From positions 1 to 64,000 of the forward strand of contig VXIS01000237.1 in assembly GCA_008704415.1 (NCBI GenBank): a stretch of DNA of 64,000 nucleotides, read 5' to 3'. The notes under the pieces are model-generated. The model saw only the letters and a program-made list of their open reading frames with translations. It did not search any database and was not told the origin of the DNA. The position numbers and the translations under genes are program-made. Below, in pieces: positions 55,825 through 64,000 of the stretch (position 1 is the first letter of the stretch; each line of letters begins with the position of its first letter). Source of the DNA: Sphaerosporella brunnea. Taxonomy: Eukaryota; Ascomycota; Pezizomycetes; Pezizales; Pyronemataceae.

Positions 55825-56277
55825 TTTAGGGTGGGGGTCGAAGCGGAGCCGTGACTTCTATGCAGGGCTTCCCGTGCTTCGGGATCCCGTTATCTTATCG
55901 CAAGCGGGAGAGATCCGAGCCGGTCGATGACAATCATGATTCATGACGCAGGGCGAAGTTCTGATCAAGTACTTATATTTTTCCTCCGCACAGTTAGTTA
56001 CATATAACGACCGCAATTGCGAGAGATGAATAGACCGGCCAGAGCGACTTCATCACAAAGACTGCTTCACCGCCCGTGAGCCAAGCCTCACGAAATCGTA
56101 CCAAATTTGGCAAAGGGTCGCCGGTAGGGTGCCGCGCATCCGCGCTGTCAATCCCGCGCCTCCGTGTCCGCTACCAAAACTTCGCCCCCTTTCTCTCATC
56201 CACCCATCCTCATCTCACGTCTTAACGAACCACTACGCATCACGAATAACGAACGAAACCCTGTCTCTGCTGCAGCG
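55825..56277. other. divergent promoter between MSW1 and PGA2
   Basis: 453 bp between start codons, with C/T-rich leader text before PGA2. No repeat recognised. Confidence 0.5.
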
Positions 56278-56664
56278 ATGGTCAATCACTTCGAATTCGG
56301 CTTTGACGCCGAAGCGCGTACAATGACAATTCTTGGACGAGAATACAGCCTTTCCTCACTTTTGCGCACAATAATTTTCGTGACCGCCTACCTCCTTCTA
56401 CGGCCTTATCTACTAAAACTCGGCGGAAAATATCAAGAAATGGACCACGGACGCGAAGTCGGCACGGACGGAAACGCCGATTCGCTGGCCGCCACGGGAA
56501 AGGTTGCCCCCGGGGGCGAAGATAGTGATTCGGATGGAGAGGACGACGGATGGGGTGCCAAGGCTCGCCGGAGAGCTAGGGCGGAGAGAAAGAAGGCCCA
56601 GGAAGCGGCGAGGGAGGCGGATGAGGCGGAGGATAGAGAGCTGGCAGCTATGTTGGAGGATTAG
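56278..56664 (+). CDS. PGA2: Pga2-type small membrane protein
   Basis: 128 residues in one exon. After MVNHFEFGFDAEARTMTILG a single hydrophobic segment (LLRTIIFVTAYLLLRPYLLKLGG, about residues 25-48) anchors it; the remainder is acidic (EDSDSDGEDDGWGAKAR) and then a long Arg/Lys/Glu/Ala helix ending AAMLED. This layout and the GWGAKARRRAR segment fit the fungal Pga2 family, which is linked to processing of Gas1 and alkaline phosphatase in the ER. The biochemical role is not known. A G run of about 14 bases lies just after the gene. Confidence 0.75.
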   Translation: MVNHFEFGFDAEARTMTILGREYSLSSLLRTIIFVTAYLLLRPYLLKLGGKYQEMDHGREVGTDGNADSLAATGKVAPGGEDSDSDGEDDGWGAKARRRARAERKKAQEAAREADEAEDRELAAMLED

Positions 56665-56888
56665 GAGGAGGAAGGTTTTACACATTTGGGGGGGGGGGGG
56701 GGACGAAAAGCACTTGTGTGTGATGGGAGATGATTGATTCCGACTCCCATGTTGTATTTTTCTTCACTTGGAACGTCTCGCTTAATCTGGAAGCAGGCTT
56801 GTGCATAATCGCTTAGTCACTCCCAAATCACCTTTCTGTGCGCTTGACGCCACCACTTGTTTCGCGAACAACCAATAACTTCTCAAAT

Positions 56889-57906
56889 ATGGTGCTCCAC
56901 AACAACAGTATGCCTGCCCACACCTTTCCTCACGGCCACTTCTACTAACCAGTTTCCATCGCAGAATGGGATCGTAAGCAGAACCGAGACCGCATACGCA
57001 AGCTCAAGGCGAAAGGCAAAGAGGATCCAACGGCGTCTTTGAAGACGGCCAAAGATGAAAAAAAAAAGAGAAACGCCGAGCGCGATGAAGCTACGGATAC
57101 TGAGAGCGACGGCTTAGCAGAGGCGGAAGAGGCAGAGGCGGAAGAGGGGGACAAGGGGGATGAAAGCAAAGCCGCGGCTGAGGAAGAGGATGGTGTCTTT
57201 TCTCGGCGGAAGGTCACCAGTAATGCTTGGAGATATGAAGAGGAATCGCAGCTGCCAGGAGGTACGTTTCCTTTCTCGATTCACTTCGTTGAGTCCCAAG
57301 CGTTGATCTTCGATGCACGTGCTCTGGCTTACCTACAGTTATAGACGTCCCAGATGAAGAACCAGTGGAGGACTATGTTGCTCTCACGCTGTCACGGAAA
57401 GGCGGACAAATCAAAGACGCCGAGGAGGAGGCTATCCGCAAAGCCGCCATTGATCAGGCATTTATCAACGAGAGCTGGGGCCGGGGTGGTGAAGTAAACA
57501 CGAAAGGGAAAGTGGTCAAGGTGGACAGGCGGGAGTTTGTTGATGTCACCGAGAAGATCGAAAAGAGGAACAACGCCGAGGCTTTTCGGGCGAGATTCGA
57601 GAAGAAGACAAAGGCGAGAGCACCGAAGACCATGAATGAGGTGTCGTCAGGCGTTGGCGAGGAAGCTGATTTAGATGCTTTCTTGGGAGAACTATCGCTG
57701 GAAAACCGTAAGTTTGTAGTTGTATGTTTGGTAATATTATCTTGTGCTGACTGAATTGTTTTTTTCTTTTTTTCAGCAGGCGCCAACCAACCTGGGAGCA
57801 TTGAAAACAGTGGTCCAGCAAACCGGCATACATCACTTACAACAAAGACGCCTCATGGTGAGGAAGGGGATGATGAATGGTTAGATCAGATGCTTGGTGG
57901 CCGGTG
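56889..57906 (+). CDS. unrecognised charged fungal protein
   Basis: I do not recognise the family. By frame it starts MVLHNN, is spliced to KWDRKQNRDRIRKLKAKG, and then runs through a long acidic/Lys stretch (AEEAEAEEGDKGDES) with FSRRKVTSNAWRYEEESQLPG. After an intron near 57262-57340 comes DVPDEEPVEDYVALTLSRKGG and an alpha-helical segment (IDQAFINESWGRGG, VDVTEKIEKRNNAEAF). After a last intron near 57708-57780 the end reads DDEWLDQMLGGR at 57906. About 290 residues, largely helical or disordered. The spliced start and the ordered SNAWRY and DEWLDQML patches suggest a real conserved gene rather than a chance ORF. Nuclear or ribosome-associated roles are only guesses from its charge. Confidence 0.65.
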
Positions 57907-59529
57907 ATGCATGCCCTACCTTTTTCAGAGTCCCACGAATAACCCCTCCGCTTGAGCCCGCTTTAGGTATGTACTTAGCACTTACGTAGCCACTTCTTAA
58001 GTACTGCTTAAGTACTTATATCTGCTCGAAGCACTCGATATGCTCTGCAGCTTGCAGAGACCGGAAGTATCCTCTTATGTTTCATCTGGGATATCGGCGC
58101 TTTATACTTAGCCGGAGCGGGGTACTAGTTGTGCCCGAATGCCCACTATAGCCTATAAGCACAGAGTAAAACATCAACATTGAAAAGTCATTGGCACAGC
58201 TGTCCACGAGAACAGCCAGGTGCAGGTGCTTATTGGGCACTCGAGGGAATTGATGGTGCTCATGCTCATGGTGTTGCACACGGCTTCGTCTCAAGATATG
58301 ACCGCAGTTGGCCTTTTACGATGACAGCCTGTTGTTGACCCCGTACGGGTACCAAGAAAACCCCTCGCACTCGTTATCATAATTCCATACTACTAGAGGT
58401 ACTCAAGGTAGGCTGAAAGCCCGGGCTGGCTGGAAATCAGGCCACGTTAAGAGGCTCCTACTGGCCGCTGACAACGTGCTGAAGGGAGATTTTCGCGTGA
58501 CCAGACATGCCCGCCACCTCGCCCAACGCAACATCAGCCTTCACCCAAGGTTACGCGTAGGTTCGCCAAGTACTACATACCGTCGTTACTAACCATACTA
58601 CACGTACGTTTATTATGCTTTTAGGAAACAATACAGAGTCTAGCTCAAAACTACACTGAAAAAAACAAACTAGCACCAAGACTGAGTGATGAGCTGTGAT
58701 TTTATTTTGTTTTTGTTTTTGACTCTTCGACGTCGCCAAACCAAATGCGCGCTCGACGAGGTCATCCTCAATCTCCATCAACTTCTCCTCAATCTCTACC
58801 AACCGAGCTTCTTCTGCCACATTTCACCTGCGGGGGATGCGAAAGGAGTGCTCCAGAATGCGCATGTTGACATGGATATAGGATAGTCGGCCCTCTCTGC
58901 TGTAAGGCAGTTCCTCTTATCGTGGATGAGGTTTCGGGTAGGAAAAGACCGCTCCGATGGTACGGAATCAGAGACTGTGCGAAGGAGCTTGCCTGTAAGT
59001 GTGGCAAGGTCTCTTGCGAAGGGTATCATTTCTTCCCAAAAGTTCAGCCCGTTATTTGCAAGCTCCCAAATACGGCTTTGTCGACGAAATGGCTCTTGAT
59101 GGCTGCGGTGTTTCGTCCTCACGTTGCTAGTAAACAGAGAGAGGTTCAAGGCCACAGTTACCTTTGAGCCTTGCGGCGGGTCACGAATTTCAAAACTTCC
59201 AAGAAACTCGGCGTCAGGATAGCGAGGCATTTCAGGTTACCTGGTAGTTGATGGTGTATGGAATTCTAATGCCGGTGTCAGTGTAGGCACAGGACTCGGG
59301 CTTTATATCGATATCTTCTCGCCTTCTAGACGCCGCGCTTCAGGTGGCGGCATAGGTCTTTCCTTCCAGACGCGGTGCTTTGCTTCCAGGACCGGCCTCC
59401 CAGACCCGTCTCACTCAAACAAAGTTTTATACCCTCTCCCAAGCGCTGTATTTTTGAGTGTAACCGCAAGTAAGCGAACCCTGCCTGGTTGTCACGTCCA
59501 ACGCGTCCCGCTTTCCATACCTCAACACT
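57907..59529. other. intergenic region with a hAT relic
   Basis: Apart from the transposase relic at 58551-59230, nothing coding is supported. Short AAGTACTTA-type repeats lie near 57975-58020. Confidence 0.5.
58551..59230 (-). pseudogene. C-terminal relic of a hAT-family transposase
   Basis: On the minus strand, PYPDAEFLGSFEI-like text and EPFRRQSRIWELANNGLNFW precede PFARDLATLTGKLLRTVSDS, VPSERSFPTRNLIHDKRN and LTAERADYPISMSTCAFW. This is the hAT C-terminal dimerisation pattern (S...ERSFS...LI...KRN.L). A stop at 58796 and a frame change near 58800 separate the end, which continues in another frame as EIEEKLMEIEDDLVERAFG. The N-terminal BED zinc finger and the DDE residues are absent, so only a fragment survives. 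No TAGAGCTGGG-type terminus is seen near it. Confidence 0.7.
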
Positions 59530-60036
59530 ATGCTATCCCTCCGCCACTCCTCGCAGTCCTCACAAAAAATCACGCCCCACCTCCTCCCGTGCAAAATCCA
59601 CCATGACGGCAACACAAACGCGAGCGAAAAATACTGGACCGTGACCACGGACAGCGACACCACCAAAACCAAGACCGCGTACTTCCGCGGCCGCAGACTC
59701 GTCGGGAAGGACATGCCGCTGCCGGATGGGTACACCGGTACCCCCACCTCCCTCCTCCTCTAGACAGAGGAAAAGAGAGAGGAATTCTGACGGGATGAAC
59801 TAGGAGCCGTACTAAATACCACTGGCGAGATTGTCGCTCCGTCTGCTGAAGAAATTGATGACGGCGAGAAAGTGGAGACGAAGGTGTGTGCGGAAGTTGC
59901 AGTGTTCGATGCCATCACTGTGTGGGGGCATGAGGTCGCACCCGAATCCAGTAGCGGCGACGCTATGTTGAGGGGAATTGAGGAGTGGGTTAGGTGGGCG
60001 GGGAAGATAAATTCCTGGGAAGAGGAGGAGGCGTAA
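59530..60036 (+). CDS. RNH203: ribonuclease H2 subunit C (Rnh203)
   Basis: Accessory subunit of the heterotrimeric RNase H2, which removes ribonucleotides from DNA. Two exons, 59530-59737 and 59804-60036, about 146 residues. Exon 1 has HLLPCKIHHDGNTNASEKYW, then KTAYFRGRRLVGKDMPLPDGYTG, a family hallmark. The 66-bp intron is required because the unspliced frame stops at 59761. Exon 2 reads AVLNTTGEIVAPSAEEID and VFDAITVWGHEVAPESSS, ending INSWEEEEA. The VWGHE motif and its position near the C-terminus fit the family. Confidence 0.87.
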
Positions 60037-60273
60037 TGTTCACTGCTGACGGTGAGGAGGAACGGAAGTTGAATTAATACCAATTTATTGAGCTGCTGCA
60101 TGAGAAGAAAACAACGAAGAATTTCTCGCTATGAGGAAAGGAAGACAACAAGAAATAAATAAATAAACATCCCAACAACGCCAATCCCAATCACACCAGT
60201 GCTGCTGCAAAAGCCGGCCATTTTAAATGTACACTGCCCACCTCCCTAAGCACACGATTTCCCAACAGGAGCA
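60037..60273. other. short intergenic spacer between convergent genes
   Basis: A-rich 3' flanks of RNH203 and PRP31; nothing else is seen. Confidence 0.5.
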
Positions 60274-62140
60274 TCACGATTTCTTAGGCGGCGGCGGCGG
60301 CAACATGAGGCCTACTTTGCCCTTCCCCACATCTTGCTTCTTGGCCGGTGGCAACATGCTTCCGGTTCCCACCTGCGTGAACGTTCCTCCACTGAAGTAC
60401 TTTTCCTCTTCGGCCGCCGCCTTCCTCTTTCTCTCTGACTGAATCTTAGGATCGATGAGCTCAATACCCTGGAAAGGGGTGAATGCCAGAGAAGAAGCAG
60501 TTCCACTGGCGGCTCCTTTTGTTCCAGACACAATACTCCTGCCGCCCAGGGCTGCCAATCCAGGGGCGGTATTCGACGTAGAGCCCCGCCGCAGCAGACT
60601 CTGAGCTCCGCCCGCCGGGGTTGCGATTCCTGCCCAACCAGTGTTGCTCTTTCCAAGTTTGGCACGTGTTCGCTGATCGACCTGCAGAGCCCTGATTCTG
60701 CCGCTCTGTTGCTGGCCAATCATTCCCATTCCCACAGTAGAATCGCTGGCGCCATAATTGGATTCCTCCTCCTGCTTGCCGAAGGCCATCCGGTTCTGTG
60801 CCTTACGGATTTCTGTCATGGCGGTTGCTTCCTTGGCCTTTCTGGCTCTTCGACCACCACGCTTGCGGGAAGGCTTGTCGTCGGGTGCCGGAAGCGCCCT
60901 AGGCCCCTTGTTAGGCGGTGGGATTGTGAGCTTTTCGAGCTTCTCCAGAACCTGCTCCTTCAGCTCCTCACCCTGCGCACCGTTGGGCGAAGAATGTGAA
61001 AAGTCGATTCGGCTTGCCAGTACCACTTTAGCAGCAACGATACGCATGGCCTGCTTTTTCAAATCGTTCGGGATCTGACGGATCACCGGGGAGTGGTAAA
61101 GGTAACCCTGCTGGCGAATACCGATGTTCGTGGCCAGACCTGCCTGTGGGTTGCGCTTCGATCCCAACGCGGCAATGTTGCAGGATGGGGTCGCAGCCAG
61201 GCCACGCAGGCCACCTGCAAAGTTAATGAGCTGCGCAGCGGTCTGGGAGCCGACAATGGCAGAGGTATTGGGTGCAAAAATGGACATTCGGGACTCAACG
61301 TATGAGGTGATGGTTCGCTTCGCATTGTCGAGCGCCTGCATCATCTCCGCGGCCCGCATGACTGTTGCGAGCTCTTTGTCCGTCAGCGGCCTCCCAGCAC
61401 TGGTGGAAGCTTCAACGTTGACAATCATCAGCGTCGGCCCGTCGAGGACCGACCGTAACTTGTGGCCATTCTGTTGTTCTAGCGCCTTTATGTCCATGTT
61501 GTTCCCGATGATCGAGACGCACTTCGCGTAGTCAAGAGGCGTCTGGACTAGGGTCTCGAGCTCTGGGAACCGCAATGCGTAGTGGTCGCGGAGGAACTTG
61601 TGCACCAGGATGATTTCATTGTCGATCGACACGGCGTGGGCGTTGGACTGCACCAGAAGCTTATACTCGGGGTTATCTTCGACATTGCCTTGAGCTGATG
61701 AGGTTGGGGGGAGCGACTGGAAGTGTCTGATTTTCTAGACTTGAGTCAGTACATGCCGCTAGCGCGGTCGGCGTTGTACTTGCCTCCAGCACAGGTTCCA
61801 GCACTTTCATCAGTCCGGCAACGCTGCGCACGTCGTCCACGTCGACCAGGTGCATGTTCTCGACTTTCGCCTTCGTCGTCTCCTCGTCATCGTCTATCGA
61901 CAGTTCCCCCGTCGCGGATTGCGGGGCGCCACGGTCAACGCCACCCATCTCTTCATCCTGGTCCTCATCTTCCTCTTCGTCGCCATCGAGTTCCATGAAG
62001 TCGCGCGATCTGGAGCTCCGGCCATTAGGCTGTTCGATAACGTCGTTGGAGATCTCGGAAGTACCATTCTTGCCAACCTCTTCTTCATCAGAGTCGTTAA
62101 AGTCGGCAAGCAAATCCGCTGCTAGAGACGATTCGGCCAT
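60274..62140 (-). CDS. PRP31: U4/U6-U5 tri-snRNP splicing factor Prp31
   Basis: Binds the 15.5K/Snu13-U4 snRNA complex through its Nop domain and holds the tri-snRNP together. Exon 1 (61784-62140) reads MAESSLAADLLADFNDSDEEE, then acidic text and VENMHLVDVDDVRSVAGLMKVLEPVLE. Exon 2 (60274-61734) continues KIRHFQSLPP...NPEYKLLVQSNAHAVSIDNEI, FPELETLVQTPLDYAKCVSIIG, ASTSAGRPLTDKELATVMRAAEMM and the Nop core FAPNTSAIVGSQTAAQLINFAGGLRGLAATPSCNIAALG, with YLYHSPVIRQIP. A Lys/Arg-rich patch (SRKRGGRRARKAKEATAM) and a Pro-rich end follow. The only intron (61735-61783, 49 bp) begins GCAAGT, a GC-AG intron: no GT donor gives the correct frame. Confidence 0.96.
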
Positions 62141-62805
62141 GTTTGTGTATTTCTGCGCGTCGATGATGATCTGAGGTTGAGATCGTGGTGGTGTTGGGGG
62201 GTTTTTAGTTTCTCGCTTTCGTGCCACCAAGTACTCCCCTGGCTTAGTAACCCGGCTGCACCCCACCAAAATTGAGCGGTCTCGGTGGCCGCGCACTTGC
62301 AAGCAGGACCTATATTTCTCCTTATTTACTTTCGTCGAGCCTTCGGTTCGATTCTATAGGTTATAAGCTTTTATTTGAGCCCTTACTTGAATGTTTTGGA
62401 CAAGTATTGGTGTAGTTAAGTATTGGGGATTTCACATCGGGTTGCGGTCGGATAGAGCGGTAGGGTAAGGTGTCCCAATCATTACTAGTAGAGCGCTACC
62501 GTAGCGCGTGATACAATTAGTAGATTACATACACTTCTTGGCGCTCACATGACTGGGTTCACAGCTCAGCACTCGATTTTCTACTTTCAACTCAAGTTAC
62601 GTGTAGGAAACGAGCAGTGTTTGGAATACTTTGATTTGGAGAAGAGAATCACGTCTTTGTGAAAGAAGCCGCGTTTGATAGAAAGTGAATCTATTTTACA
62701 CGTGCGTGGCACGGACACGAGAACAGCCACTGCTAAGGTAGTTTCGTCACCAAAGCAACACCAACCCCGAACCTCCGCCCATAAACCAACTCCACCGCAA
62801 CAATT
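62141..62805. other. divergent promoter between PRP31 and VMA16
   Basis: 665 bp between start codons. No repeat or RNA gene is recognised. An ACACTTCTTGGCGCTCACAT stretch near 62529 has no known meaning. Confidence 0.45.
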
Positions 62806-63531
62806 ATGGGCTACTACAACTACAACTCGCGTCTCGGGCTCGTTTCCCTCGCCGCCATCACGGTCGGCTCGTGTATGCCTGCCCTCCGCAAGCTAGCAAG
62901 CAAGCTCCCGCTAACATAGCTACCACGGGGTAGACATGCTCTTCCACGGCGAAGGCGAAGACTTCAATGTGGGCCGCTTCCTGGAGGAGACCTCTCCCTA
63001 CACTTGGGCGGTATTAGGAATCGCGCTGTGCATTGGATTATCCGTGGCGGGTGCGGCCTGGGGTATCTTCGTGACGGGCTCGAGCATTATCGGAGGTGGA
63101 GTGCGCGCACCACGCATCAGGACCAAGAACTTGATCTCCATCATTTTCTGCGAGGTCGTGGCCATCTACGGTGTCATCATGAGTATGCCCCACCTCTCAG
63201 ATCCCCGCGCCGCACAGCTGACGCGCCTCCTCCCCCAGGCATAGTCTTCTCGGCCAAGCTCGCGAATGTTTCCGGCCCTGAGCTCTACGGCCCCAAAAAC
63301 TTCTACACAGGCTACGCTCTATTCTGGGGCGGGCTGACAGTGGGCGCTTGCAATATGGTTTGCGGAATCGCGGTGGGAATCACTGGAAGCTCCGCTGCGC
63401 TGGCCGACGCTAGCGATCCTGCGCTTTTCGTCAAGATTCTCATCATCGAGATCTTTGGAAGCGTGCTTGGGCTGTTTGGGCTGATTATTGGATTGCTGAT
63501 TGCCGGAAAGGCCGAGGACTTCAAGGCATAG
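62806..63531 (+). CDS. VMA16: V-ATPase proteolipid subunit c'' (Vma16)
   Basis: A membrane rotor subunit of the vacuolar proton ATPase. Exons: 62806-62872, 62934-63182 and 63239-63531, about 200 residues. [22 protein letters not shown] joins [23 protein letters not shown]. Four hydrophobic segments follow: [40 protein letters not shown] with the essential Glu in the FCEVVAIYG helix; [26 protein letters not shown]; and [21 protein letters not shown]. The end is AGKAEDFKA. An N-terminal first helix and a Glu in helix 3 separate c'' from subunits c and c'. A G run follows at 63546-63559. Confidence 0.96.
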
Positions 63532-63843
63532 AGGCGAGCAAAAAGGGGGGGGGGGGGGAGGAGGGGAGGTGCATGTAGAGGCTGGATATCCAGATCGGAA
63601 GCGAAGAGTGAGGGCCGTTGCGGGTAGCGGGCGTTGTCACTATGGTTTTTTGCATCATTATGCTGGCATTTGTTTAGCTTACTGGCATGCTGTTTTGGTT
63701 GATGGAATCGTGTATATCCCACCGTTAGAAAGCGATCTTGTTGTAGGTAGTATTCTCCACCGAGCTTGCTTGGACTCGACAACCCTTCATTTTCGGGTAT
63801 ACATACTTTACGTCCCAGCGGCAATCATTTCTGCGCCGTCCAT
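63532..63843. other. spacer between convergent VMA16 and VPS25
   Basis: 3' flanks of both genes; a G run at 63546-63559 follows the VMA16 stop. Nothing else is seen. Confidence 0.5.
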
Positions 63844-64000
63844 CTAAAAGAACTTTACACCCATCTCCTCTCCAGAGCCAAAGATTTGAGCACTTCCCCG
63901 TTTCACCAACACACCGAGCGCCTTCTTTAGCATTCCCTCCTCCATACCATGAAACTCTTCCCACCGCCAGGTCAGCCCAACCCACTCACAGCAAAGAAAA
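63844..64000 (-). CDS. VPS25: ESCRT-II subunit Vps25, C-terminal end (partial)
   Basis: The last exon on the minus strand ends EFHGMEEGMLKKALGVLVKRG, then SAQIFGSGEEMGVKFF and the stop at 63844. This is the winged-helix C-terminus of Vps25 (family pattern EFHGM...LLKALxxLxKRGKAQ.F...GVKFF), a subunit of ESCRT-II in multivesicular-body sorting. An intron probably begins near 63989 (GTGAGT on the minus strand) and ends just before EFHGM. The rest of the gene lies past the window edge. Confidence 0.8.
   Translation of the reverse strand, partial: FLCCEWVGLTWRWEEFHGMEEGMLKKALGVLVKRGSAQIFGSGEEMGVKFF

Overview
The window is nuclear DNA of a filamentous ascomycete fungus. Genes are dense and carry short introns of about 50-100 bp, mostly GT-AG with CTGAC/CTAAC-like branch sites. 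The products are typical fungal core proteins: TRAPP Bet3, Sec1, Tfb2, Clf1, Prp31, Ubp3, Hom3, Rix7, Pup1 and a Csc1-like channel. C/T-rich leaders and the transposon types present (Tc1/mariner, hAT, a Tad1-like LINE, many TA-flanked MITEs) fit Pezizomycotina. I cannot name the species from the sequence alone. All calls rest on reading the translations; no database search was run.

Layout. 1-2185: non-coding, with the end of a hAT-type MITE and degenerate palindromic repeats. 2186-8000: glycerol-3-phosphate acyltransferase and enolase (+). 8.8-12.2 kb: a small F-box-like ORF, a 423-bp MITE and TFIIH subunit Tfb2 (-). 12.3-13.6 kb: a broken Tc1/mariner transposon. 13.8-18.1 kb: U5 snRNP WD40 protein (-), BET3 (+), a palindromic MITE and tRNA adenosine deaminase TAD2 (+). 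19.9-22.0 kb: CLF1 (-). 22.7-23.1 kb: second copy of the 423-bp MITE. 24.1-26.6 kb: UBP3-type deubiquitinase (+). 28.1-28.6 kb: a 493-bp MITE just upstream of asparaginyl-tRNA synthetase (28.7-30.9 kb), whose last intron holds another MITE. 31.8-34.2 kb: SEC1 (+). 34.8-38.8 kb: valyl-tRNA synthetase (-), split by a 526-bp hAT-type MITE. 39.4-41.9 kb: UBA4 and proteasome beta2 PUP1 (-). 42.0-44.0 kb: MITE-rich spacer with a second, identical 493-bp copy. 44.1-46.8 kb: Csc1/OSCA-type channel (-). 47.2-49.8 kb: RIX7 (+). 49.8-52.2 kb: repeat island with a LINE tail. 52.2-55.8 kb: HOM3 and mitochondrial TrpRS (-). 56.3-57.9 kb: PGA2 and an unrecognised charged protein (+). 58.5-59.2 kb: hAT transposase relic (-). 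59.5-60.0 kb: RNase H2 subunit C (+). 60.3-62.1 kb: PRP31 (-). 62.8-63.5 kb: V-ATPase c'' (+). 63.8-64.0 kb: 3' end of VPS25 (-).

There is no gene cluster or operon-like pathway. Informal themes are pre-mRNA splicing (SNRNP40, CLF1, PRP31), tRNA charging and modification (AsnRS, ValRS, mitochondrial TrpRS, TAD2, UBA4) and membrane traffic (BET3, SEC1, PGA2, VPS25). The most notable feature is the mobile-element layer. At least seven families of short inverted-repeat elements sit in promoters, one sits in an intron, and one interrupts the 3' coding end of the essential ValRS gene, supplying a stop codon and separating the C-terminal coiled coil.
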